DNA of 36,429 nt from Verrucomicrobiia bacterium (lineage in GTDB: Bacteria > Verrucomicrobiota > Verrucomicrobiia > Limisphaerales > DSYF01). The DNA lies in assembly GCA_035765895.1 (NCBI GenBank), contig DASTWL010000066.1, positions 1 to 36,429 on the forward strand, read 5' to 3'. The position numbers and the translations under genes are program-made. Below, piece by piece: positions 1 through 7,994 of this stretch (position 1 is the first letter of the stretch; each line of letters starts with the position of its first letter). The notes under the pieces were generated by a model. The model worked only from the letters and a program-made list of their open reading frames with translations, was not told the origin of the DNA and ran no database searches.

Positions 1-141
1 GACGAACTCATTGCGGCCATTGACGATTACATCGCGGCCAACAACCAGAAGCCAAAGCCCTTTGTTTGGACCGCCACCGCCGAACTCATTCTCGATCGCG
101 TCGCCACACTTTGTAAGCGAACTAATCGCTCACCACACTAG
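1..141 (+). CDS. IS630-family transposase, C-terminal end (partial, runs in from outside)
   Basis: The frame is open from the first base and ends with TAG at 139-141, giving 46 residues of a protein whose start lies outside the window. The segment KPKPFVWTATAELIL, preceded by an AAIDDYIAANN-like stretch, matches the well-known C-terminus of IS630/Tc1-mariner-type DDE transposases, where a K-P-F-x-W-T motif sits close to the stop. The catalytic DDE residues would lie upstream and cannot be seen, so it is unknown whether the element is intact. The downstream bases up to about 190 should hold the right terminal inverted repeat, but without the left end it cannot be defined. The identification rests on a short but characteristic motif. 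Confidence 0.7.
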   Translation, partial: DELIAAIDDYIAANNQKPKPFVWTATAELILDRVATLCKRTNRSPH

Positions 142-185
142 CTTACGCTGTCATTTGTGAATACGACGAGCAGCCCCCATATCGT

Positions 186-419
186 GTGTGCGCTTGGGAC
201 GGGGACTGCGCAAGTTGGACCGATCCCGTGGCAAAACAATGCGTTGCTGGTAGTGGCAGCCGAACTCCGGGTCAGGCCGTTACAAATAATGTAACAATCA
301 ACACCTACATCAATGGGACATGTGGCGACTTTTCTGGGTGTCACGGCGGCACCTTGAGTAGCTCGTCACCGAACCAGCAGATGATTGACCACCCTTGCAC
401 CGATTGCCCGGCAGGTTAG
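186..419 (+). CDS. Unrecognised 77-residue frame, possibly the 3' remnant of an interrupted gene
   Basis: The frame is open from just after the transposase stop and has a GTG at 186; it ends with TAG at 417-419. The translation is rich in Cys, Asn, Thr and Ser, with several Cys pairs near the end (TCGDFSGC, PCTDC). It has no recognisable domain. Its composition differs from the surrounding high-GC genes. It may be the C-terminal part of an exported Cys-rich protein cut by the IS630-type insertion, or a chance frame. No credible ribosome-binding site precedes the GTG, so confidence is low. Confidence 0.25.
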   Translation: MCAWDGDCASWTDPVAKQCVAGSGSRTPGQAVTNNVTINTYINGTCGDFSGCHGGTLSSSSPNQQMIDHPCTDCPAG

Positions 420-445
420 ACGAATTATTCAAAAGTCTTTGGCAT

Positions 446-478
446 AAAGGGGTCAGTTAAAGGGGGCAGTCCTCACTG
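446..478 (+). repeat. Duplicated G-rich motif with small hairpin, RAYT/REP-like
   Basis: The motif AAAGGGGTCAGT at 446-457 is repeated with one change at 459-470 (AAAGGGGGCAGT), a 13-base period. The second copy overlaps a short hairpin, CAGT-CCTC-ACTG, at 467-478. It lies 34 bases before the start of the RAYT remnant. REP-associated tyrosine transposases recognise short hairpins with an adjacent conserved tetranucleotide, so this may be the end signal of the same element. That link is inference from position and form. Confidence 0.45.
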
Positions 479-512
479 TTGACACAAAGGCGGCGGGATT
501 TAGGTATGCGGC

Positions 513-584
513 ATGCCCCGCAACCTGCGAGTCGGATATCCGGGCGCGATTAACCATGTCATGAATCGCGGGCTCCCTTTGTGA
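513..584 (+). pseudogene. RAYT (Y1 / IS200-like) transposase, N-terminal remnant
   Basis: ATG at 513 opens a frame reading MPRNLRVGYPGAINHVMNRG, which is the typical N-terminus of REP-associated tyrosine transposases (usual form MPRxxRxxYPGAxYHVxxRG, where the His-containing strand starts the HUH fold). After the Gly codon ending at 572 the similarity stops, and a TGA follows at 582-584. The catalytic HUH and Tyr parts are absent, so the protein is dead. A normal family member has roughly 150-300 residues; only about 20 recognisable codons remain. The break right after a highly conserved block suggests a deletion or rearrangement rather than slow decay. Confidence 0.75.
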
Positions 585-654
585 AGTTTGGCGCCATTGG
601 CAAAACCAATGGCCGGCCAAGTTTATCAATTAACGGTCCGAACTGCCCGCCCGC

Positions 655-660
655 TAAGCT
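655..660 (+). promoter_or_regulatory. -10-like hexamer TAAGCT six bases before the start codon
   Basis: TAAGCT fits the T-A-N-N-N-T core of a bacterial -10 box and lies exactly 6 bases before the ATG at 667. Transcription would then begin at or next to the start codon, giving a leaderless message. The same hexamer at the same distance precedes the start at 7995. No clear -35 box is visible. Confidence 0.35.
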
Positions 661-666
661 GCGCCC

Positions 667-858
667 ATGAATACAAAGACGCAGGTGCGGACCATCAAAT
701 CGCTGCAACAGGTTGCCGTTGTCCTAGCCATCGGTGCGCTGGCCATTTTGGGCGGGCGTTTGGGCCACCATTATTCTGGCGGCGGCAGTCTGGTCACCAA
801 TCCGAATGGCTTCGCGTCCGCTCAGATGGCCAGCGGGATCCGGTTGGTCGAACGTTGA
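667..858 (+). CDS. Small single-pass membrane protein, function unknown
   Basis: This 63-residue protein has a basic N-terminus (Lys4, Arg8, Lys11), one hydrophobic segment at about residues 15-33 (VAVVLAIGALAILGG), and a short polar Gly/Ser/Asn-rich tail. The layout suits a membrane-anchored small protein or an uncleaved signal anchor. No family is recognised. It ends 16 bases before the ATG of the DUF2339 gene, and a -10-like hexamer sits just upstream of its own start, so the two probably form one transcript. It could act with the DUF2339 protein, but nothing in the sequence shows this. A chance frame cannot be excluded. Confidence 0.5.
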   Translation: MNTKTQVRTIKSLQQVAVVLAIGALAILGGRLGHHYSGGGSLVTNPNGFASAQMASGIRLVER

Positions 859-874
859 ACGCGCCCCTCCGACC

Positions 875-3778
875 ATGAATCCCGCGCTCCACACGGAACT
901 GGATCGGCTCAAAGAGCGGCAGGCCCATCTGCTTCAAGCGGTGGATTTGCTCGGCACTCGCATCGACGCACTGGAGCAACGGCTCGCAGAGGAGGCGCGG
1001 ATGGAGGGGCCCAAACCCGTCGGGCCGGAAGCGGGTCCATCTGCCGCCGCAGGGCGGGTGCCGGGAGTGAACGCGCCCATGACTGTGCCGCCGGTTCTGA
1101 ACACGGTGGCCGCCACGCCGCCGGAAGGCCGCAACATCCAACCACTCATCGCGCAGAGCCAGCCGGCAACTTTCAAACCGCAATCTGCAATTCCGTCATC
1201 AGCAATGCGGCCGCCCGTGACGTTCACGCCGCTGGTGCCGCCACCGGTTGCGGCGCCAGCCTTGTCCAAGCCGTCCGAGTCCTTTGAGTTGCGTCTGGGC
1301 ACGTATTGGCTCGTGCGCATTGGCATTGTGGCGATGCTGACGGCGCTGGTGTTCTTTGGCACGTATGCCTACCAGAATTTCATCGGCCAGCTGGGCCCGG
1401 TTGGAAAAGTCTCGCTGTTATATCTCGCGAGCGGCGCCTTGCTTGGTTGCGGCGCGTGGTGGCAACGGCGCGCAGCCAAGGAGTCCCTGCGCAACTACGC
1501 GCAGGTGCTGTTCGCGGGCGGACTGGCGGCGGTCTATTTTACCACTTACGCGGCGCACCACTTTCCCAATCTGCAGATCATTGCCAGTGCGACGCTGGAT
1601 GGCGCGCTGCTGCTGGGCTGGACGGGATACATGGCCTGGACGGCGGACCGCAAAAAATCCGAGGTGCTGGCGGTGTTCGCGGTCGGGCTGGCCTATTACT
1701 CGTCGGTAATTACGCATGCCGGCCATTTTACGCTGTATTCCAACCTCGTGCTGACGACGGCCGTGTTGTTCTTCCTCGTGCGCAATCGCTGGGCGATGCT
1801 GTCGTTCGGGAGCCTCGTGGCGACCTATGCAAGCTACGGCTTCTGGCGGTTTCACGGCGACGGGGGCTGGCAGTGGGCCGGACCGGAGGCGGGCTTGTGG
1901 ACGGGGGTGTATTTTCTCGCGGCTTACTGGCTCATCTTCACGGCCGCAGTCTTTCTGTCGCGCCACGAACAGTTTGCCGGCGTCAATCGCGCCTCGTTTG
2001 CGACGTTGAACAACGGGGCATTCTTTGCGCTGTTCCTGCTTACCATGTGGCAGGTGCACAGCGGCGGCTTCTGGCGATTCTGCCTGGGCTACGGCGCGGT
2101 GCTGTCGGGCGCGAGCGTGCTGGCGCGGTTGCGGCTGCGGGAGGAACCGCTGGCGGCAAACACCTATCTTACGCAAGGGCTGTTGCTCGTGACCGTTGGG
2201 TTCATTGCCAAATTCAGCGGGCTGCACCTGGCGCTGGTGCTGGCGCTGGAAAGCGCGGCGTTGTGGATGGCGGGCACGTTCAATCGCAACCTCATTCTGC
2301 GCACGAGCGCCTGCGTTTCAGCGGCGCTCGCCACGCTCTGGGTGATTGACGGAATGGAACCGCAATCCGCGAGCGGCGCGTGGCTCGGCGCGGGCGTGGG
2401 CGGGTTGCTGGCCTGGAACGGTTTCTGGTCCCACGCGCGCGGGCAATCGGTCTCGCCCCGGCTCATGCGGACGGCGCCCACGTATTTCAGCCTGCTGGCG
2501 TTGATCGTGTGGAGCTTTGCCCTGTGGCAGAATGTGGTGGTCGAAGTGCGTCCGGTGGCGTTCGCGGTGCTGGCCGTGGTCCTGTCCTGCGGTCTGCAGC
2601 GGGCGAGGCTCCGGGAGTTCAGCCTGCTCGCCCAACTGCTCCTGCCCGTCGGCGCGCTGGACTTCGTCGTGCGTCAGCCGCTGGGCGGCGGTTCCGCGGC
2701 GTGGTGGTCGCTGGTTGGCGTTGCCGGTCCGGCCCTGGTGCTAGTGCACTGGTGGCAACGACAAACCCGCATCGAATGTCCGCGCCCATTGCGCATGACC
2801 GGCCAACTTGGCTTCTCGCTGATGCTGGTAATGCTCATCGGGAGCTGGCTGGAACCCAGGTTGAACGCGCGGGACTGGGTGTTGGTCGGCAGCGGCTTGG
2901 GCCTGGCGATGACCGGTTACGGCGCGGCGACGCGCAATGGCGCGCTGGCCGCGGTGGCGCAATCCTTTGCGGCCGTCGGCACCGGCGTCTGGCTCATTCA
3001 CGCCGGGCCGGAGCAGGTCACATGGCTGACGGGACTCGTGCCGCTCGCAACGCTGGCCGTGCTTGGTCGCGGCGGAAAAATCTGGGCCGCGGCCCAACCG
3101 GAAGGTCATCCAGTGGCGGACTGGGTGCGCCAGATGGCGGTGATGTATGGCCGGGGCGCCATGGGATTGGTCGTGTGGTGGCTTTTCGCTTACGTGCCGG
3201 AGCGGCAACTGGCGGCCAGTTTGGCCGCGGCCGGCGCGGTGGCCTTCGGTTGGGCGGGCGGCCGCAACCGTCGCGAATGGCTCGGGTTCAGCGCCGTGCT
3301 GAACGCATGTTCGCTGGCAGTGCTCGGCCATGCGCTGGTAGTTGGCCACGCGGTTTATTTGCCCGATGCGCTCGCGATTGGGGCATGGATGGTCGAGCAA
3401 CAGGTGGCCCGCCGGCAGGCGGAGCGTTATGCGCTACCGGCCGCAGTTCACACGTTTGTCATTCTGGCTGCGGGCACTTCGCTCTGGTGGCTGGCGACGC
3501 AATGGGTGATGCAGGGCTTCAGCGGGTTTTACCTGACGGCGAGCTGGTCGGTGTTCGCGTTCCTCCTGCTCGCGCTGGGCGTGGCGCGTCGCGAACGTCT
3601 CTATCGCTGGCTGGGGCTCGGCATTGTGGGCGCTGCGGTCGGACGCGTGGTGATCTTCGATGTCTGGCGGCTGGAAACGCTCTACCGCATCCTGAGCTTC
3701 TTCGCACTGGGGCTGGTCCTGCTCGTGCTTGGATTCATTTATAACAAATACCAGGAACGCATCCGCCAGTGGCTGTGA
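875..3778 (+). CDS. DUF2339 family multi-pass membrane protein
   Basis: The 967-residue protein begins with a predicted coiled coil (residues 4-43, heptad-like L-x-x-L pattern around DRLKERQAHLLQAVDLLG). A Pro/Ala/Val-rich linker follows to about 137, then the family hallmark ELRLGTYWLVRIGIVAMLTALVF-type first helix, and more than twenty hydrophobic segments to the end. This coiled-coil plus many-helix plan is typical of DUF2339, a widespread predicted membrane protein family of unknown function. The frame stays open upstream to 734, but the coding character (charged coiled coil typical of the family N-terminus) starts at the ATG at 875, which also avoids overlap with the small gene before it. 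The C-terminus ends in a basic tail. Its role is unknown; envelope or polysaccharide functions have been suggested for the family only loosely. Confidence 0.85.
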   Translation: MNPALHTELDRLKERQAHLLQAVDLLGTRIDALEQRLAEEARMEGPKPVGPEAGPSAAAGRVPGVNAPMTVPPVLNTVAATPPEGRNIQPLIAQSQPATFKPQSAIPSSAMRPPVTFTPLVPPPVAAPALSKPSESFELRLGTYWLVRIGIVAMLTALVFFGTYAYQNFIGQLGPVGKVSLLYLASGALLGCGAWWQRRAAKESLRNYAQVLFAGGLAAVYFTTYAAHHFPNLQIIASATLDGALLLGWTGYMAWTADRKKSEVLAVFAVGLAYYSSVITHAGHFTLYSNLVLTTAVLFFLVRNRWAMLSFGSLVATYASYGFWRFHGDGGWQWAGPEAGLWTGVYFLAAYWLIFTAAVFLSRHEQFAGVNRASFATLNNGAFFALFLLTMWQVHSGGFWRFCLGYGAVLSGASVLARLRLREEPLAANTYLTQGLLLVTVGFIAKFSGLHLALVLALESAALWMAGTFNRNLILRTSACVSAALATLWVIDGMEPQSASGAWLGAGVGGLLAWNGFWSHARGQSVSPRLMRTAPTYFSLLALIVWSFALWQNVVVEVRPVAFAVLAVVLSCGLQRARLREFSLLAQLLLPVGALDFVVRQPLGGGSAAWWSLVGVAGPALVLVHWWQRQTRIECPRPLRMTGQLGFSLMLVMLIGSWLEPRLNARDWVLVGSGLGLAMTGYGAATRNGALAAVAQSFAAVGTGVWLIHAGPEQVTWLTGLVPLATLAVLGRGGKIWAAAQPEGHPVADWVRQMAVMYGRGAMGLVVWWLFAYVPERQLAASLAAAGAVAFGWAGGRNRREWLGFSAVLNACSLAVLGHALVVGHAVYLPDALAIGAWMVEQQVARRQAERYALPAAVHTFVILAAGTSLWWLATQWVMQGFSGFYLTASWSVFAFLLLALGVARRERLYRWLGLGIVGAAVGRVVIFDVWRLETLYRILSFFALGLVLLVLGFIYNKYQERIRQWL

Positions 3779-3812
3779 AACCGGACAATGCTTCCTGTCG
3801 GCGCGCCAGGAA

Positions 3813-6686
3813 TCAACGCGGCGCCGTCAGGTATTCCAGCAAATCGGCAAGGTCCGCGGGCGACAATCCGGCGGCGGCGTCCTCCGGCATCAGTGACCAT
3901 TTCTGCGGATAAACGCCCTCGACCTGGGTGCGTGGCAGGAAGAGCGGGGCGGTGCTCGGCGTGCGCACCACGTAGCTGTCCTCGCCGGACTTGGTGATGA
4001 GGCCGAAGATCAACTGGTCGTCCGTGCGTTGCAGCACCTGCGTTTCGTAACCCCCGGTAATTTCGTGGTTCGGTTCGAGAATGTCCTGCAACAACTGCGG
4101 GCGCCCCCGGTCCGCGGCGGCCTCCAGGCCCGGACCAAACGCCCGTCCTTCGCCGTTAAACTCGTGACAGTTCGCGCACCGCGCCAGAAAGAGTGCGCGG
4201 CCGTGCACCGCGGTGCCCCTGGCCGGCAGCACCTTTGCGAATTGTTCGGCGAGGTGGGCGCCGTTGGCCGGGCCGAACAAACGCAGCGCCCGGGCGGCCG
4301 TGCTCGAATCGTTGTGAAACCGGAGGAAATTCACCTGCACGTCGGACAACGCGCCTCGCGGAATCTGGTTTTGTTCGAGCGCGGTCATCAGCGCCAGCGT
4401 CCGGTCGTAACGGCCCAGCAGACGATCCAGAATGGCGCGCTGGGCCGCGGCGCTCAACGACGGCCAGCGCTGGATGAAGGCCGTGGTGATGAGCGGATCG
4501 GGGAAGCGCGCCAGGGATTCGACGGCCGCCACCTGCACGGCCGGCGGTTCGCCGGGCACCATCAGTGCCAGCAACCAGTCGCCGATCTCGCGCGAACTGT
4601 AACCGCTCACGCCCAGGAACCGGATGGCTTCCGCGCGCAGATTGGTGTTGTTGCCGTCAACGCCCAGCGTCAAGGCCCGGTCGCCAAATGCCCGCCATGT
4701 TCCGCGGGGCGCCGCGCCGACGAACGTCCGGCCATTGTTGGCCAGCCCTTGGCCCACGGCCCGCGCCAGGGTAAAAGCATCGGTGGTCCCCAAATTGGAG
4801 CGCTCGATGGCGATCAGAACATCATCAAGGCCCTGACTGGATTCTTCGCCGGTCAGCGTCGCCAGGTTTTGCAGGAACTGCCAGCCGGCGTCGCTGCGGC
4901 GGAGCGGCTGGTCGTTCACGAGGCTCATGAAAATTTGGTCCGCGCGATAGGCCGCCGAGGTCAGAACGGCGAACTGAACCGCGCGATTGTCGGGTGCGGC
5001 GTTGCGCACGATGTTCGCGAGGCGGGGCGGAACCTGCGGACGGTTCAACCGCCCCAGCGTGAACGCCGCCTGAAACTGGACCCGCACCGAGGCATCGTTC
5101 GCGGCGGCGTCGAGCGCCCGCCAAAGCGCCGGGGAAACGTCGTCGTTGCGCACAAACCATTCCGCGAGTTGCACGGCCCGTTCCCGCACCACCACGGCCG
5201 GATCGTTCATAGCCGTGATGACGTCCGCTTCGGTCAGCGCGCCCAGGCCGGCCAGCGTGTTGAGCGTTTGCTGCCGGGCGAACGGCAGCTTGGCGCGGGG
5301 CAGTTGCTTCGCCAGGTCGCGGACGATGTTTGTGTCGTTTCGCTCGAACAACAGCCGCGCCGCGGTGTCGCGCACCCAGCCGTTCGGGCTGGCCAGCAGG
5401 GGGGCCAGTTCGGCGGAAGTGTAGTCGTTGAAATCGGGAATTTTCCGCGGTTTCAGGCTATCCGGCGAAATGCGCCAGATGCGGCCGGCGGTGCGGGTCT
5501 GGTCAAGCCGTTCCTGCGCGACGTCCGCCACGTAAAGCGAACCGTCCGGCCCGGCGATGACCTGCACCGGGCGGAAGGTTGCATCGCGCGAGCTGAGCAA
5601 AACGCAACCCGCCTTGCCGGGCGGACGTTCCAATCCGGGAACCAGCCCGTCGGTCCGGAGATGCAGCCGGAGCACAACGCGTTGTTCCGGATCGGCCAGG
5701 AACACGTCGTTGATGCTGTTCGTGGGCAAACTTCCGCCGCGATAAATCAACAGGCCGGCGGCGGACTGGAAGCGCAGGCCGGCATCCGGCGAAGGCAGTT
5801 CTTCGGTCAGGCGCGGCCAGATGAACAGCGGATTGCGACTCGCGCGCGCCGGATCGCAGACCGTGAATTGCATCGGCCGCGCGGCGGAGCAGGTAAAGCG
5901 CCGGCCGTCGTTGTCAAACGCCAGGCCGCGGCTTTCGCCGCCGGGTTCAATGCGTGCCGCGAGCGTGCGCGGGTTGAAGGCAAAATCATTGCCGCGCAGC
6001 GGCACGCCGGGCATCGACGGAACGGCCAGGCAGGAAAGCGAGCCGGTGACGTTGGCGGCGGCCACATGGACCCAATTATCCGGGCCCCAAGTGAGGCTGT
6101 TCAAGCCGGCGCCTATGCGCACAGGTCCGTTCGTCGGCTCAAATCCGCCATACACCTCCCGGCGCAGGGCGGTCGCGCCTGTCCCGTTTGCGCCGGAGAG
6201 AAAGAGAATTTGCCGCGGGCCCGCCACAAACACGCCGCCGCTGTAACAAAGCAGCCCCGTCGGCCGGGGCACGTCGGTGGCGAACACCGTGGCCTGGTCA
6301 AACACGCCGTCGCCATCGGTGTCCTCGAGCATCTTGATCTGGCCGTTTTCACTGCCCACCACGAGTTCGGCCACAAACAATCGACCGCCCGAATCGAAGG
6401 CCATCGCGACCGGGGCGGTGATCATTGGGTCCGCCGCGGCCAGTTGCAGACGAAACCCCGGCGTGAGCGTCATGGTGCGAAACACGTTGGTGACGTCGGC
6501 GCTGAACGATGGACGCGGGGAATTGGCGGCCGGCTTCGGCGCTGAAGTGGCGGTGGCCATCACGGGGGCGTTGGTCCCCAACGTTGCGGTGTTCGTGGAC
6601 GCGGCGTCCGCGCCCATCGTCCGCATCGTCAGGCACAGGCCAAGCGCAACCCATGCCACAACACACTGAATCACCCGGTAGGACAT
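3813..6686 (-). CDS. PVC-type heme-binding protein (membrane-bound dehydrogenase-like propeller, HEAT, cytochrome c)
   Basis: The 957-residue protein starts at the ATG at 6686, where a signal peptide follows directly (MSYRVIQCVVAWVALGLCL...). Domains in order: a beta-propeller-like 'membrane-bound dehydrogenase' domain (about 60-410, with the family motif LEDTDGDGVFDQATVF), HEAT-type helical repeats (about 420-790), and a C-terminal heme domain with CANCH at 837-841 and a likely axial Met in WSLMPED. This arrangement matches the large families found in planctomycetes and verrucomicrobia, thought to be periplasmic oxidases or dehydrogenases acting on sugars or sugar acids that pass electrons to the bound heme. 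The substrate is unknown. It is divergent from the polysaccharide block that starts at 6840, so a role in oxidising released sugars is plausible but unproven. It converges on the DUF2339 gene with 34 bases between the stops. Confidence 0.88.
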   Translation of the reverse strand: MSYRVIQCVVAWVALGLCLTMRTMGADAASTNTATLGTNAPVMATATSAPKPAANSPRPSFSADVTNVFRTMTLTPGFRLQLAAADPMITAPVAMAFDSGGRLFVAELVVGSENGQIKMLEDTDGDGVFDQATVFATDVPRPTGLLCYSGGVFVAGPRQILFLSGANGTGATALRREVYGGFEPTNGPVRIGAGLNSLTWGPDNWVHVAAANVTGSLSCLAVPSMPGVPLRGNDFAFNPRTLAARIEPGGESRGLAFDNDGRRFTCSAARPMQFTVCDPARASRNPLFIWPRLTEELPSPDAGLRFQSAAGLLIYRGGSLPTNSINDVFLADPEQRVVLRLHLRTDGLVPGLERPPGKAGCVLLSSRDATFRPVQVIAGPDGSLYVADVAQERLDQTRTAGRIWRISPDSLKPRKIPDFNDYTSAELAPLLASPNGWVRDTAARLLFERNDTNIVRDLAKQLPRAKLPFARQQTLNTLAGLGALTEADVITAMNDPAVVVRERAVQLAEWFVRNDDVSPALWRALDAAANDASVRVQFQAAFTLGRLNRPQVPPRLANIVRNAAPDNRAVQFAVLTSAAYRADQIFMSLVNDQPLRRSDAGWQFLQNLATLTGEESSQGLDDVLIAIERSNLGTTDAFTLARAVGQGLANNGRTFVGAAPRGTWRAFGDRALTLGVDGNNTNLRAEAIRFLGVSGYSSREIGDWLLALMVPGEPPAVQVAAVESLARFPDPLITTAFIQRWPSLSAAAQRAILDRLLGRYDRTLALMTALEQNQIPRGALSDVQVNFLRFHNDSSTAARALRLFGPANGAHLAEQFAKVLPARGTAVHGRALFLARCANCHEFNGEGRAFGPGLEAAADRGRPQLLQDILEPNHEITGGYETQVLQRTDDQLIFGLITKSGEDSYVVRTPSTAPLFLPRTQVEGVYPQKWSLMPEDAAAGLSPADLADLLEYLTAPR

Positions 6687-6839
6687 CACCAAATGCTGGC
6701 CCGGGCGGCCCGGCCGGCCAATCAAAAAATGCGAGGCCCGTTGCTGACCTCATTTTGGCGCGGCCCGGGCAGAACCGGTGCACGTTATCCTGCGAAGGCG
6801 ACTTGATGCGCGGCCGGGTCCAAGGCAAGTTCGGGGCAA

Positions 6840-7859
6840 ATGAAAAATGTTTTGTTATTCGCCTTGGTTACCTTTTTCGTGAGCACCGCTTTTGGAGCGA
6901 ACCCGGACCGGGTGGCGGACAAGCCGTTGTTTCGCGACCCGGTTCACGATGGGGCGGCCGATCCCACCGTGATCTGGAATCCCCACCTGAAACGCTGGTG
7001 GATGTTCTATACCAACCGGCGGGCTGACGCGACCAATGCGCCGGGCGTGTCCTGGGTGCACGGCACCCGGATCGGCATTGCCGAGTCGGTGGATGGCGGC
7101 GCGCACTGGCGTTACGTCAGCACGGCGCAAATCGATCTGCCGCCGGAATTCGGCGGCAACGCGGTGACGGAATGGGCGCCCGAAGTGTTCACGTCCGCCG
7201 ACGGCCTGCACCACATGCTGCTGACCGTGGTGCCGGGCATCTTCACGGACTGGGATCATCCGCGGACCATCGTGCACCTGACCAGTCGCAACCTGTTGCA
7301 ATGGTCGAACGCCCAGCCGCTCACGCTGGCCTCGGATCGCGTGATTGACCCATGCATCATTCAGTTGCCGAACCTCACGTGGCGCATGTGGTATAACAAC
7401 GAACGTGACCACAAATCCATTTACTGTGCGGACTCGCGCGATCTCGTCACGTGGGAGGACAAGGGCAAGGCGGTGGGAGATCAGCCCGGCGAAGGGCCGA
7501 AGGTGTTTCGCTGGCATGATTATTATTGGATGCTCACGGATGTCTGGAACGGCCTCGCCGTGTATCGCTCCGAGGACGCGGTCAACTGGCGGCGGCAAAA
7601 GGGCGGCAACCTGCTGGAAGCCCCGGGCGTCGGCACGGATGACCAGGTGAAGGGCGGCCATCCCGACGTGGTGGTCAGTGGCGGCCATGCCTACCTGTTC
7701 TACTTCACGCATCCGGGACGGCGCGGGCCCGACGCTGACAAGGATGGCTTCGAGCAGCGGCGCAGTTCGATTCAAGTGGCCGAACTTCGCTACAAGAAGG
7801 GCCGCCTGTCCTGCAACCGTGACGTGCCGACGTGGATCAAGTTGATCGGCGGCCGCTGA
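6840..7859 (+). CDS. GH43-like five-bladed beta-propeller glycosidase, exported
   Basis: The 339-residue protein has a cleavable signal peptide (residues 1-19, MKNVLLFALVTFFVSTAFG). The body shows the clan GH-F pattern: an Asp in blade one (GAADPTVIW, Asp41), WAPEVF near 113, an Asp in VIDPCII (Asp170) and a Glu in GEGPKVF (Glu218). In GH43 enzymes the matching Asp, Asp and Glu are the base, the pKa-tuning residue and the acid. Families GH43, GH117 and GH130 are hard to separate by eye, so the exact family and the substrate (arabinan, galactan or others) are open. The WAPEVF variant has Glu where many GH43 enzymes have Asp. It is the first gene of a same-strand run of polysaccharide-active enzymes, 135 bases before the lyase gene. 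Confidence 0.78.
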   Translation: MKNVLLFALVTFFVSTAFGANPDRVADKPLFRDPVHDGAADPTVIWNPHLKRWWMFYTNRRADATNAPGVSWVHGTRIGIAESVDGGAHWRYVSTAQIDLPPEFGGNAVTEWAPEVFTSADGLHHMLLTVVPGIFTDWDHPRTIVHLTSRNLLQWSNAQPLTLASDRVIDPCIIQLPNLTWRMWYNNERDHKSIYCADSRDLVTWEDKGKAVGDQPGEGPKVFRWHDYYWMLTDVWNGLAVYRSEDAVNWRRQKGGNLLEAPGVGTDDQVKGGHPDVVVSGGHAYLFYFTHPGRRGPDADKDGFEQRRSSIQVAELRYKKGRLSCNRDVPTWIKLIGGR

Positions 7860-7982
7860 GTTCCAGGACGCACACTGCGCCGCACCCGGGCCGGTTTGTC
7901 CGCTGCCCGCGCTTCTTCACAGCGCTGGCGAAACCGCGCGTGTCCCCAAAACTGGCGAGGCGCCCGGCGGACGGGTTTCCCG

Positions 7983-7988
7983 TAAGCT
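7983..7988 (+). promoter_or_regulatory. -10-like hexamer TAAGCT six bases before the lyase start
   Basis: TAAGCT at 7983-7988 is followed by six bases and the ATG at 7995, exactly as at 655-667. This predicts a transcript beginning at the start codon itself. No convincing -35 element is visible in the GC-rich stretch upstream. The identical spacing at two unrelated genes is the main support. Confidence 0.4.
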
Positions 7989-7994
7989 CGCGGC

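Larger units (their letters stand above)
142..666. other. Gene-poor, mobile-element-rich stretch left of the first intact gene
   Basis: About 525 bases without a convincing intact gene. It is visibly less GC-rich than the rest of the window, most clearly at 420-460. It contains an unrecognised frame (186-419), a duplicated G-rich motif with a small hairpin (446-478), the broken start of a RAYT transposase (513-584) and a -10-like hexamer just before the next gene (655-660). It reads as an insertion hot spot made of pieces of at least two unrelated elements. Confidence 0.6.

Noticed and set aside
734-874. 47-codon 5' extension of the DUF2339 gene
   Set aside because: It overlaps the small membrane protein in another frame. 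The family-like coiled-coil N-terminus begins at ATG 875.
4029-6545. 838-residue plus-strand open frame
   Set aside because: It lies fully antisense to the PVC-type heme-binding gene, has no recognisable domain and is Arg/Gly/Ala-rich as expected of shadow frames in high-GC DNA.
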